Assembly (NCBI RefSeq): GCF_900215325.1
Contig: NZ_OCMS01000001.1
Span: 558,001 to 622,000 of the forward strand
Length of the DNA stretch: 64,000 nt
Source: Fibrobacter sp. UWB16
GTDB lineage: Bacteria > Fibrobacterota > Fibrobacteria > Fibrobacterales > Fibrobacteraceae
Reading direction: 5' to 3'
Positions 1 through 7,929 of the stretch are shown here, one piece after another. The notes under the pieces were generated by a model. That model did not search any database and was not told the origin of the DNA. It saw only the letters and a list, made by a program, of their open reading frames with translations. Both the position numbers and the translations under genes were made by a program. Position 1 is the stretch's first letter, and each line of letters starts with the position of its first letter.

Positions 1-1018
1 CATCCTTCATGCTTTCACGAATTTTCTGTTCAATTTCGTTGCAGAGGTCCGTATTGTCCTTCAAGAAAAGGCGAGTATTTTCACGGCCCTGACCGATGCG
101 TTCGTTGTTGTAGCTGAACCAAGAACCGCTCTTCTGAATGATGTCCAGTTCGCAGGCAAGGTCGAGAATGGAGGCTTCACGAGAAATACCCACACCGTAA
201 AGAATGTCGAATTCGCACTGAGTAAACGGAGCAGCGACCTTGTTCTTCACGATCTTCACGCGAGTACGGTTACCGATAACTTCTTCACCGTTCTTGATAG
301 CGGCGATACGGCGGATGTCAATACGCTGGGTCGCATAGAACTTCAAGGCATTACCGCCGGTGGTCGTTTCCGGGTTGCCAAACATCACGCCAATCTTCAT
401 ACGGAGCTGGTTGATGAACAACATGCAGGTGTTCGACTTGGAGAGAATGCCGGTAAGCTTGCGGAGAGCCTGGGACATGAGTCGAGCCTGAAGACCCACG
501 TGGTTATCCCCCATTTCACCGTTGATTTCGGCCTGCGGCACAAGGGCTGCCACCGAGTCCACAACAATGATGTCGATAGCGCCAGAACGTACGAGCGTTT
601 CGGCAATGTCGAGAGCCTGCTCGCCGGTATCCGGCTGGGACACGAGGAGCGATTCGATATCGACACCGAGCTTACGAGCATAAACCGCATCAAAAGCGTG
701 TTCTGCGTCGATGAAGGCTGCAACGCCGCCAAGCTTCTGAGCTTCTGCAATAGCATGCAGAGCAAGCGTTGTCTTACCGGAAGATTCCGGTCCATAAATT
801 TCAATGATACGTCCGCGAGGGAAACCGCCTACGCCAAGTGCCATGTCGAGCTGAATGCAACCCGTCGGAATGACCGGGATATCTTCGACCGGCTGTTGAC
901 CGAGGGCCATGATGGAACCTTTACCGTAATTCTTTTCGATCTGGGCGATAGCCGCCTCGACTGCTTTTGCTTTTTCGCTGGAAAGGTTGCTAGTAGGGGT
1001 TGTAGTTTTCTTAGCCAT
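1..1018 (-). CDS. recA: Recombinase RecA (3' end outside window)
   Basis: RecA binds single-stranded DNA, drives homologous strand exchange and activates LexA-type self-cleavage. Reading the minus strand from the ATG at 1018 gives 339 uninterrupted codons with no stop before the window edge. The Walker A motif GPESSGKT falls at residues 76-83, followed by family segments such as [22 protein letters not shown] and [12 protein letters not shown]. RecA is usually about 350 residues, so only a short C-terminal tail is missing. GGAG lies 6 nt before the ATG. It follows cinA by 40 bp on the same strand, the common cinA-recA order. No clear SOS box was found. Confidence 0.97.
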   Translation of the reverse strand, partial: MAKKTTTPTSNLSSEKAKAVEAAIAQIEKNYGKGSIMALGQQPVEDIPVIPTGCIQLDMALGVGGFPRGRIIEIYGPESSGKTTLALHAIAEAQKLGGVAAFIDAEHAFDAVYARKLGVDIESLLVSQPDTGEQALDIAETLVRSGAIDIIVVDSVAALVPQAEINGEMGDNHVGLQARLMSQALRKLTGILSKSNTCMLFINQLRMKIGVMFGNPETTTGGNALKFYATQRIDIRRIAAIKNGEEVIGNRTRVKIVKNKVAAPFTQCEFDILYGVGISREASILDLACELDIIQKSGSWFSYNNERIGQGRENTRLFLKDNTDLCNEIEQKIRESMKD

Positions 1019-1058
1019 ATAGGACTCCGTTTTTTATCTTTTTTTGTTAATATACTAA

Positions 1059-1592
1059 TTAGTGAACTTTTGTGCAAGTGCTTTTTTGGCTATTCAGCAA
1101 AAAAAGAAGCCTGCCCATAATCTTATACACGCTTTTTTTACGGATTTGTTCACGGTTTCCTGCAAAAATTTCGCAAAAGGCTTCATTTTGCAAACTACTG
1201 GCGACACACATCCATACCGTTCCGACAGGTTTTCCCGGTTCTGCACCAGTAGGCCCTGCAATTCCCGACGTAGCAACCGCCCATTCGCAATTGAATTTTT
1301 GGCGGGCACCTTCTGCCATGGCTTTTACGGTCTGTTCGCTAACAGCGCCGTATTTTTCAAGAATTTCCTCGTCAACGCCCAGCAAGTCATGTTTGACTTC
1401 GTTCTGGTAGGCGACAATTCCACCCTTCAAAATCGCAGAAGAACCAGCTTCGTTGACGATGCTCGATGCGATAAGCCCGCCCGTGCAGGATTCCGCCGTC
1501 GCCATCATCTCACCGCGCTTGATTAGCTCTTCCTTGATTTTCATGGCAAGTTCGTGAATTTCGTGTTCGATATTGATTATTTCGTTCATCAT
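1059..1592 (-). CDS. pncC: CinA C-terminal domain protein (nicotinamide-nucleotide amidase type)
   Basis: This is a stand-alone CinA C-terminal domain of 177 aa. The family deamidates nicotinamide mononucleotide to nicotinate mononucleotide in pyridine nucleotide salvage. Visible motifs are TAESCTGG (residues 32-39, holding the proposed catalytic serine), the YQNEVKHDLLGV segment and ATSGIAGPTGAEPGKPVGTVW. The N-terminal molybdopterin-binding-like domain of full-length CinA is absent, as in E. coli PncC. Two adjacent ATG codons (1592 and 1589) could both serve as the start. It lies immediately upstream of recA and is probably cotranscribed with it. Confidence 0.9.
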   Translation of the reverse strand: MMNEIINIEHEIHELAMKIKEELIKRGEMMATAESCTGGLIASSIVNEAGSSAILKGGIVAYQNEVKHDLLGVDEEILEKYGAVSEQTVKAMAEGARQKFNCEWAVATSGIAGPTGAEPGKPVGTVWMCVASSLQNEAFCEIFAGNREQIRKKSVYKIMGRLLFLLNSQKSTCTKVH

Positions 1593-1736
1593 TACGCCTA
1601 TAAGTTAAAAACATTAAATGTCAAAAACAGACATTTTCTTAAAAACTGGAAATTTTTCTTTTTTTTTCGCGAAAAAATTAAATAAATTCCACCCATTGCA
1701 ACTTCACCTTCCAGTACCACATCCAAATTCTTTTTC

Positions 1737-1744
1737 TATATTCG
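1737..1744 (+). promoter_or_regulatory. Promoter -7 box candidate, TATATTCG
   Basis: The sequence matches the Bacteroidetes-like TAnnTTTG element at all but one position. It ends 6 nt before the ATG at 1751, so the transcript would begin at or near the start codon. No ribosome binding site fits in the gap. Confidence 0.4.
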
Positions 1745-1750
1745 CCGCAA

Positions 1751-2872
1751 ATGACTCTAAAATCCACCATAACGGCAATTTTGGTGATATGCGCGTCCCT
1801 TTTTGCAGAGACGGCCACTCCAGTTGCAGTCCCGGACTCGGCAAAGGGGAACACCGCGGTATCCGCCGGTGCCAATAGCAGCGCACCCGAAACAGATGCC
1901 GAAGACGATTCCGACGACGATGACGTTTCGGAAGCACCTTCCGATGTGGATTTTGAAATGTCCTCCACTCCGCTTTTAAAGGGCAAGACCGGGATCCCCG
2001 CAATCGACACGCTCCCTGTAAACGAATGGGACATTCCGACAAAACGCAATTCGCTCAAATACGCCATGTTGTTCAGCCTTTTACCGGGTGGCGGCCAGTA
2101 TTATACAGAACACTATGTCCGTGGCGGATTTTTAACAGGCATTGAAGGCTTGCTTATTTACGATGTATTCTTCAACAGATCGTACCAGCGAGAGAGACTT
2201 TTGGATCGCGCCCGTCCCTTCCAGGATTCTGTGCTCTACTTTACAACAAAGGTCCTAGAAGCCCGTCGAAACAACGCACCGCTTGATAGCATCACCGAAT
2301 ACCAAAGCAAGCGACAAGAATTTCTGGAACGCGTAAGAGCCCAGAGCGACAAAAAAATGGAACAGGAAGACGTCCGCAAAGCTGAAGTCGCATGGCTTAT
2401 CGGTGTACATCTCTATGGAATGTTCGACACCTTCGGCATTTGGTACAACAACAACCACCGAAGCACAGAATATCGGGATATGAAAACAGCCGTTCTTTGG
2501 GCTTTACTACCTGGAGGCGGACAAATTTTCAACCGTGATTTCGGCAAGGCAGGCTTAGTTTATATGGGCATACTTGGTGCAGCGGCCAGCGTTTCCACAT
2601 CACAGAACACGATCAACTATTACCTTGATCGTAAGCACCTGGTCGAAAAAGAAAATCCGAAATCAGAAGAATACGACCGCATAGTCGAACGCGTGACTTA
2701 CTACAGAAAGAACCGCAATACCTACATTTGGGGCGGAGTCTTGATTTACCTGTACGCTATAGCCGATGCCGCCGTAGACGCGCTTTTAAGCGATTTCGAC
2801 AGTCCTATGCACATGGCCCTAGTCCCCAATTTTAACGGTGGCGCTCAAGCCGTATTTTCACTTGATTTCTAA
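1751..2872 (+). CDS. DUF5683-like secreted or membrane protein
   Basis: The 373-aa product starts with a signal peptide (about residues 1-19, ending FAE). An acidic low-complexity stretch rich in D, E and S follows at about residues 40-65. Two related segments come next: one begins FSLLPGGGQYYTEHYVRGG and the other WALLPGGGQIFNRDFGKAG. Each is followed by hydrophobic stretches, so the protein appears to carry an internal duplication of the LLPGGGQ unit seen in DUF5683 proteins. The function of the family is unknown to me. It is transcribed divergently from cinA, with a candidate leaderless promoter directly upstream. Confidence 0.7.
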   Translation: MTLKSTITAILVICASLFAETATPVAVPDSAKGNTAVSAGANSSAPETDAEDDSDDDDVSEAPSDVDFEMSSTPLLKGKTGIPAIDTLPVNEWDIPTKRNSLKYAMLFSLLPGGGQYYTEHYVRGGFLTGIEGLLIYDVFFNRSYQRERLLDRARPFQDSVLYFTTKVLEARRNNAPLDSITEYQSKRQEFLERVRAQSDKKMEQEDVRKAEVAWLIGVHLYGMFDTFGIWYNNNHRSTEYRDMKTAVLWALLPGGGQIFNRDFGKAGLVYMGILGAAASVSTSQNTINYYLDRKHLVEKENPKSEEYDRIVERVTYYRKNRNTYIWGGVLIYLYAIADAAVDALLSDFDSPMHMALVPNFNGGAQAVFSLDF

Positions 2873-2965
2873 CACAATCGCCAAGTATTCAATCCTAGAA
2901 TTCTTGTTTAATCGTCCAGTTTTTTTTGTAGATTAAAAAAGAGTCCCTTAAAAGAAGGAGGAAAT

Positions 2966-3934
2966 ATGAAGCGTTTATTGTTACTTATCGCGATGACGCT
3001 TGCGCTTCCGCTAATGGCAAATGCCCAGACCCGTTACACGCCGGCAGAACTGGACACCCTAGTCTCAACCATCGCCCTTTACCCAGACCCCTTGCTCGTT
3101 CATGTTCTGAACGCCACAACGCATGGGGACGATCTTCCGAGTGCATACGCATTCGCCAAGGCACACCGCAACCAGAAAGGCGATGACTTAGCCAAATCGA
3201 TCGAAAAAGCAGAACTCGATTACGACGAATCCGTGATAGCGCTGATTCCATTCCCCGACGTACTCTACAAGCTTGCAAAATACGCCACATGGGCACACCA
3301 GCTAGGCGAAGCCATCGACATGCAGAAAGCCGATGTCATGGACGCCGTACAGAGAATGCGCAAGGTCGCCCACCAAAACGGCTACTTGCAAAGCGATGAC
3401 AAAATCGAAATTAAAGTTGATGACAACATAACAATCCAGCCAATACAAGAAGAATACGTATACGTCCCTGAATACGATCCTCGTGTAATTTATTACGTTG
3501 TTTCAGATAACAATGTTCGCATCCGTTATATAAATGGGACATGGACCGGGGCAGGTCTTGTCTATTGGGGATGGGACCCATTTGTCTATGATTGGGTTCA
3601 CCGTAGGCCGCACTACCGCCATCCACATCGTTACGCACCGCCACCTCCGCGTCACCATCCAAAACGTACGCATTATATACGTTACAAAAACACGCCTCCC
3701 CCTCCACCACCTCGTTCTAATACAACGTGGGATCGCCGGCCGCCAGCCCCTCAACCGCAATCCAACAATTTGAGAAAACCAGCGCCGCCACCGCCGCAGC
3801 AGCCAAATTACAAGCGCCCAGCTCCGCCACCGCCACCCCAATATTCTGACGATGAGGACAAAAAAACACATAGGGCTGAACGTCACCATAATTCACACAA
3901 TGCACCTCCTCCGCCATCTCGTCGAAGAAGGTAA
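2966..3934 (+). CDS. DUF3300 family exported protein with proline-rich tail
   Basis: The 322-aa protein has a clear signal peptide (MKRLLLLIAMTLALPLMANA) followed by a DUF3300-type domain: TPAELDTLVSTIALYPDPLL, then IPFPDVLYKLAKYATWAHQLGEA and a YVYVPEYDPRVIYY segment, to about residue 180. The remaining third is basic and rich in Pro, His and Arg with runs of 4-6 prolines, so it is probably extended. DUF3300 proteins are exported and have no settled function. An AGGAGG site 6 nt before the ATG is among the strongest ribosome binding sites in this window. Confidence 0.8.
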   Translation: MKRLLLLIAMTLALPLMANAQTRYTPAELDTLVSTIALYPDPLLVHVLNATTHGDDLPSAYAFAKAHRNQKGDDLAKSIEKAELDYDESVIALIPFPDVLYKLAKYATWAHQLGEAIDMQKADVMDAVQRMRKVAHQNGYLQSDDKIEIKVDDNITIQPIQEEYVYVPEYDPRVIYYVVSDNNVRIRYINGTWTGAGLVYWGWDPFVYDWVHRRPHYRHPHRYAPPPPRHHPKRTHYIRYKNTPPPPPPRSNTTWDRRPPAPQPQSNNLRKPAPPPPQQPNYKRPAPPPPPQYSDDEDKKTHRAERHHNSHNAPPPPSRRRR

Positions 3935-3989
3935 AAGATATTTTCAAAAAAAATCACAAACACCCCTTTACAAGAATAAACATTTAAAC

Positions 3990-3997
3990 TAAATTTG
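3990..3997 (+). promoter_or_regulatory. Promoter -7 box TAAATTTG of tRNA-Leu copy 1
   Basis: Exact match to TAnnTTTG, 21 nt before the mature tRNA 5' end. The second copy of the tRNA has its own, differently sequenced box. Confidence 0.5.
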
Positions 3998-4018
3998 TGC
4001 CGTTCCGCTAAGGACCAC

Positions 4019-4102
4019 GCGGTCGTGGTGGAATTGGTAGACACGCTAGCTTGAGGTGCTAGTGGGAGCAATCTCATGACAGTTCAAGTCTGTCCGACCG
4101 CA
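4019..4102 (+). tRNA. tRNA-Leu(GAG), copy 1
   Basis: Acceptor arms GCGGTCG and CGACCGC pair perfectly, with discriminator A at 4102. The anticodon stem GCTAGC/GCTAGT encloses the loop TTGAGGT, giving anticodon GAG. The long variable arm and the D-loop GGTAGAC pattern fit a class II leucine tRNA. The T arm loop is TTCAAGT. CCA is not encoded. Confidence 0.96.
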
Positions 4103-4103
4103 G

Positions 4104-4134
4104 AAAAAGACTCGATGAAAATCGAGTCTTTTTT
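4104..4134 (+). terminator. Intrinsic terminator of tRNA-Leu copy 1
   Basis: A perfect stem AAAAAGACTCGAT / ATCGAGTCTTTTT closes on a GAAA loop and runs into six T, directly after the tRNA. Confidence 0.93.
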
Positions 4135-4172
4135 ATTTCTCGCATGGAATCGAGCATAAAATCCACTCTATA

Positions 4173-4207
4173 AAAAAGGAACCCCGATAATTTCCCGAGG
4201 TTCCTTG
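4173..4207 (-). terminator. Terminator of the GH5 gene
   Basis: On the minus strand AGGAACCTCG and CGGGGTTCCT form a stem followed by a T run, about 25 bp beyond the GH5 stop codon. Confidence 0.75.
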
Positions 4208-4228
4208 GTATGATTTACGAAATGCCGA

Positions 4229-6187
4229 TTACTTAACGACAACAAAACCCTTCTCGAAAGCGCCTTCGCCTAAGCGAATTCTATTTTCGCCTTTAGACAA
4301 ACGCACCGTCTTTGAAGTAAGAACCTTGCCAAGCGCGTCAGTCACGACAAACTTGCGCACGCAATTCCGATCGGAGACCACCGTGAAATTGCCGAAACCT
4401 TCATCCCGGATGACGAATCCACGGGAGAAATTAGCCCTGCGAGCAGGAATCAAGCCCGAAGGCGTTTCACTATAAGGCAAGAGTTCCAGCTTGGTCACCG
4501 CCCCATCTTTATTGGCAAGGCCGGAATTAAAGGAATAAAGGGTATCCGCAGTACCGTCTGCCTTGTTGAACGCAATATAGTCTATGGCGACAGAGCCCTT
4601 GAAATACTGCAGGTAAGACTGAATACCAATGAAGACAATCTTCTTGGGATTGTAACTGATAAGCGCCGTTGCCGAATCCGCGATGTTTTGGGATAGCGGA
4701 ACTTTATATTCATGCCATTTGCCCCAAACTGGGTCCTTGCCCCCCAGGATAGAGAATTCTCGCCACTGCCATTCCGCCTTTTCATCGGAGGACATCGTAA
4801 CGACATTGAATCCGGTGTAGCCGTACTTGCCATCGCTAGACGTTGTCCCCGAAATGTTCGCCTTAATGGAAATGGATGTGTATGGAGTAATATCGGACTT
4901 GACGACATCAAAACTGATTTGTCCGTACGTAGAAGAGTCCCCCTTGGCAGCCTCGGTCGCAAAGTAGTCGTAAGTAGCCACAAGCATTTTATTGGTCTCG
5001 GCGCCCTTGGTTAGCTCCGGAAGGCCATAAGCGGTGCGAATGGCGTTCATCACTGGGTAATCAAAGACCGTATAGTCCGCCGTAGAAATCGTCGTCATGG
5101 TACCCGGTCCCGTTCCACCGGTTTCCCAGGTGATGGGAATCATTCCGCGATCTTTGGCGGCCTTCGCTACATATCCGTAGAACTGGGCGCGCCCCTTGAT
5201 GTGCAGTTCCAAATCGGCCCCGGAGAGAATATTAGAACGGCTCATCGCCCCAAATTCACCGATAACCACAGGGATACCCTTGGAGGTGAACTTTTCCTTC
5301 ATCTTGTCGAAGTTTTCATCTACGAATTCCTTGCCGCACCACGTAGCATTGCGTTCCGGATCTGTCGTGGAAAGGTAGTCACCCCAATAGTAGCTCGCCT
5401 TGCCCCAATCAGCATCCCCATCCATCAAAGTAAAAGTGTAAGGATAGAAATGGACTTCAGCCATCAAGCGGTCCGAAATTTTATCGGTCGGCATCACCAT
5501 CTTGCTGTACGCGAGATCAAAGGATGTACTCGCCGCCTGGATAATCAAGGAACGACTAGCGTTGTTTCCGCCCGTCTCGCGAACGGCATCCACAAATGTC
5601 TGATGGTAAAGAAGAAGAGTCTGATGGGCTTCGTCGCCCGCCTGATCGTTTACGTCAGGTTCGTTCGCGCTTGCAAAAAGGAGATGCTCGTCGTATTCCT
5701 TAAAGGCTGTCGCGATTTGCGTCCAAAAGGCTTTCTGACGGGCGTTCACGCGATCCTTGGTGGCGGCATCCACTTTATCGATATGCTTTTCGAGCCAGCC
5801 AAAATCCCAGTGAATATTGATGATGGTATAGAGTCCAGCATTGACGCAAAGATCCACAACCGTTTTCACGGAATCCATCCAACTTTGGTGAATAACGTTG
5901 TTCACAGTGTCGGCATGGGCATACCAAGAAACTGGAATGCGGACTGTGGAATAGCCAGCATTTTTGATGGCCGTGATAAATTCCTTGTTCGGGTACTTGC
6001 CACCCCACGCTTCAGGACCGGCCGATGTGATAACACCTGTATCCGTGTTGCCGGAGATGGCCTCCATGGTGTTTCCGATATTGATGCCAAAGCCCATTTT
6101 GGCGGCAAGGTCCTTGGCGGTGGGAAGTTCCGCAAAAGCGGATACGCCTAGAAAAAAAAGGGGAAGAAGAAAACTTCTTATATTCAT
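4229..6187 (-). CDS. Secreted GH5 endoglucanase with C-terminal binding-type domain and sorting-like tail
   Basis: The enzyme would cleave internal beta-1,4-glucan bonds outside the cell. The chosen ATG (6187) has GGAG 6 nt upstream and begins a signal peptide (MNIRSFLLPLFFLGVSAFA). An upstream in-frame TTG overlaps the promoter box and is rejected. The GH5 catalytic domain spans about residues 20-390: acid/base Glu176 in SANEP and nucleophile Glu311 in VIGEFGA. A beta-sandwich-like module (about 400-570) ends in VAIDYIAFNK. The last 70 residues resemble a T9SS type A tail. Length (652 aa) is close to what I recall for F. succinogenes endoglucanase 3. The gene lies between two identical tRNA-Leu units. 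Confidence 0.93.
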   Translation of the reverse strand: MNIRSFLLPLFFLGVSAFAELPTAKDLAAKMGFGINIGNTMEAISGNTDTGVITSAGPEAWGGKYPNKEFITAIKNAGYSTVRIPVSWYAHADTVNNVIHQSWMDSVKTVVDLCVNAGLYTIINIHWDFGWLEKHIDKVDAATKDRVNARQKAFWTQIATAFKEYDEHLLFASANEPDVNDQAGDEAHQTLLLYHQTFVDAVRETGGNNASRSLIIQAASTSFDLAYSKMVMPTDKISDRLMAEVHFYPYTFTLMDGDADWGKASYYWGDYLSTTDPERNATWCGKEFVDENFDKMKEKFTSKGIPVVIGEFGAMSRSNILSGADLELHIKGRAQFYGYVAKAAKDRGMIPITWETGGTGPGTMTTISTADYTVFDYPVMNAIRTAYGLPELTKGAETNKMLVATYDYFATEAAKGDSSTYGQISFDVVKSDITPYTSISIKANISGTTSSDGKYGYTGFNVVTMSSDEKAEWQWREFSILGGKDPVWGKWHEYKVPLSQNIADSATALISYNPKKIVFIGIQSYLQYFKGSVAIDYIAFNKADGTADTLYSFNSGLANKDGAVTKLELLPYSETPSGLIPARRANFSRGFVIRDEGFGNFTVVSDRNCVRKFVVTDALGKVLTSKTVRLSKGENRIRLGEGAFEKGFVVVK

Positions 6188-6238
6188 CCGATACTCCATT
6201 TTGATACAATCAATACGCTTATTCACGTATATCGAAAA

Positions 6239-6246
6239 CAAATATA
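6239..6246 (-). promoter_or_regulatory. Promoter -7 box TATATTTG of the GH5 gene
   Basis: Exact TAnnTTTG match on the minus strand, 51 nt before the ATG at 6187. It sits on top of the longest possible in-frame start, which argues for the downstream ATG. Confidence 0.55.
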
Positions 6247-6433
6247 CTTTTTTTGAAAAATTTTAGCTATAATTATTTAATTTACCATATTGACAATTTA
6301 TCCATCAAGATTTAAGACACTTTTAATTTTTGTCAAAGACAGGGCAAGACGAAAATAAAAGACCGAGGTGACACCCTCGGAAAAAAAATTCAATTATTTT
6401 TGAATTTGAGTTTCCAAAATCAAAAAATTATAC

Positions 6434-6441
6434 TATCTTTG
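6434..6441 (+). promoter_or_regulatory. Promoter -7 box TATCTTTG of tRNA-Leu copy 2
   Basis: Exact TAnnTTTG match 22 nt before the tRNA. The surrounding context TACTATCTTTG also recurs upstream of sufB (29502-29512). Confidence 0.6.
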
Positions 6442-6463
6442 TGTTCGTTCCGCTAAGGACCAC

Positions 6464-6547
6464 GCGGTCGTGGTGGAATTGGTAGACACGCTAGCTTGAG
6501 GTGCTAGTGGGAGCAATCTCATGACAGTTCAAGTCTGTCCGACCGCA
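6464..6547 (+). tRNA. tRNA-Leu(GAG), copy 2
   Basis: Every base matches copy 1 (4019-4102), including anticodon GAG, the variable arm and the uncoded CCA. The duplicate is therefore recent or kept identical by gene conversion. Confidence 0.96.
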
Positions 6548-6548
6548 G

Positions 6549-6579
6549 AAAAAGACTCGATGAAAATCGAGTCTTTTTT
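6549..6579 (+). terminator. Intrinsic terminator of tRNA-Leu copy 2
   Basis: Same GAAA-capped hairpin and T run as copy 1. Confidence 0.93.
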
Positions 6580-6613
6580 ATTTGCTGTGGCTCCCTTCCA
6601 CACTACCCCATAA

Positions 6614-7771
<1,158 letters not shown>

Positions 7772-7784
7772 AAGGTGTTAAAAA

Positions 7785-7847
7785 GGCGACCCCGGAATAA
7801 ATCCGGGGTGACAGCCTGTGCCCTTCCGCCTTCGGCGTCAGGATGAC
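7785..7847. repeat. Two adjacent short palindromic repeats (types B and A)
   Basis: 7785-7813 is a type B element (GGCGACCCCGG, a 5-nt loop, then a CCGGGG-containing arm and TGACA). 7821-7847 is a type A element ending TCAGGATGAC. Both families recur through the window, mostly between genes. Confidence 0.8.
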
Positions 7848-7852
7848 GAAAC

Positions 7853-7890
7853 AAAAAAACGCCCCGGACTAAATGTCCGGGGCGTTTTTG
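7853..7890. terminator. Bidirectional terminator between tgt and the second GH5
   Basis: ACGCCCCGGAC and GTCCGGGGCGT form an 11-bp stem flanked by A7 and T5, so it can stop transcription from both convergent genes. Confidence 0.9.
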
Positions 7891-7929
7891 ATGGTTACTT
7901 AAGCGCTCCGCGAGGGAGCGCGTCAGTCT

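Larger units (their letters stand above)
4001..4138 (+). repeat. 138-bp direct repeat, copy 1 (tRNA-Leu unit)
   Basis: Bases 4001-4138 are identical to 6446-6583. The repeat covers 18 nt of 5' flank, the whole tRNA-Leu(GAG) gene and its terminator. Sequence outside these limits diverges abruptly. A GH5 endoglucanase gene occupies the space between the copies. Confidence 0.95.
6446..6583 (+). repeat. 138-bp direct repeat, copy 2 (tRNA-Leu unit)
   Basis: Identical to 4001-4138, with an offset of 2445 bp throughout. Identity ends just after the terminator T run. Confidence 0.95.

Noticed and set aside
1019-1058. LexA/SOS box upstream of recA
   Set aside because: GTTCACTAATTAG has one half resembling a Gram-positive box, but the second half is missing.
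4001-6583. Integrative element at tRNA-Leu
   Set aside because: No integrase, excisionase or partial-tRNA attachment site is present, and the repeats cover the whole tRNA unit including the terminator.
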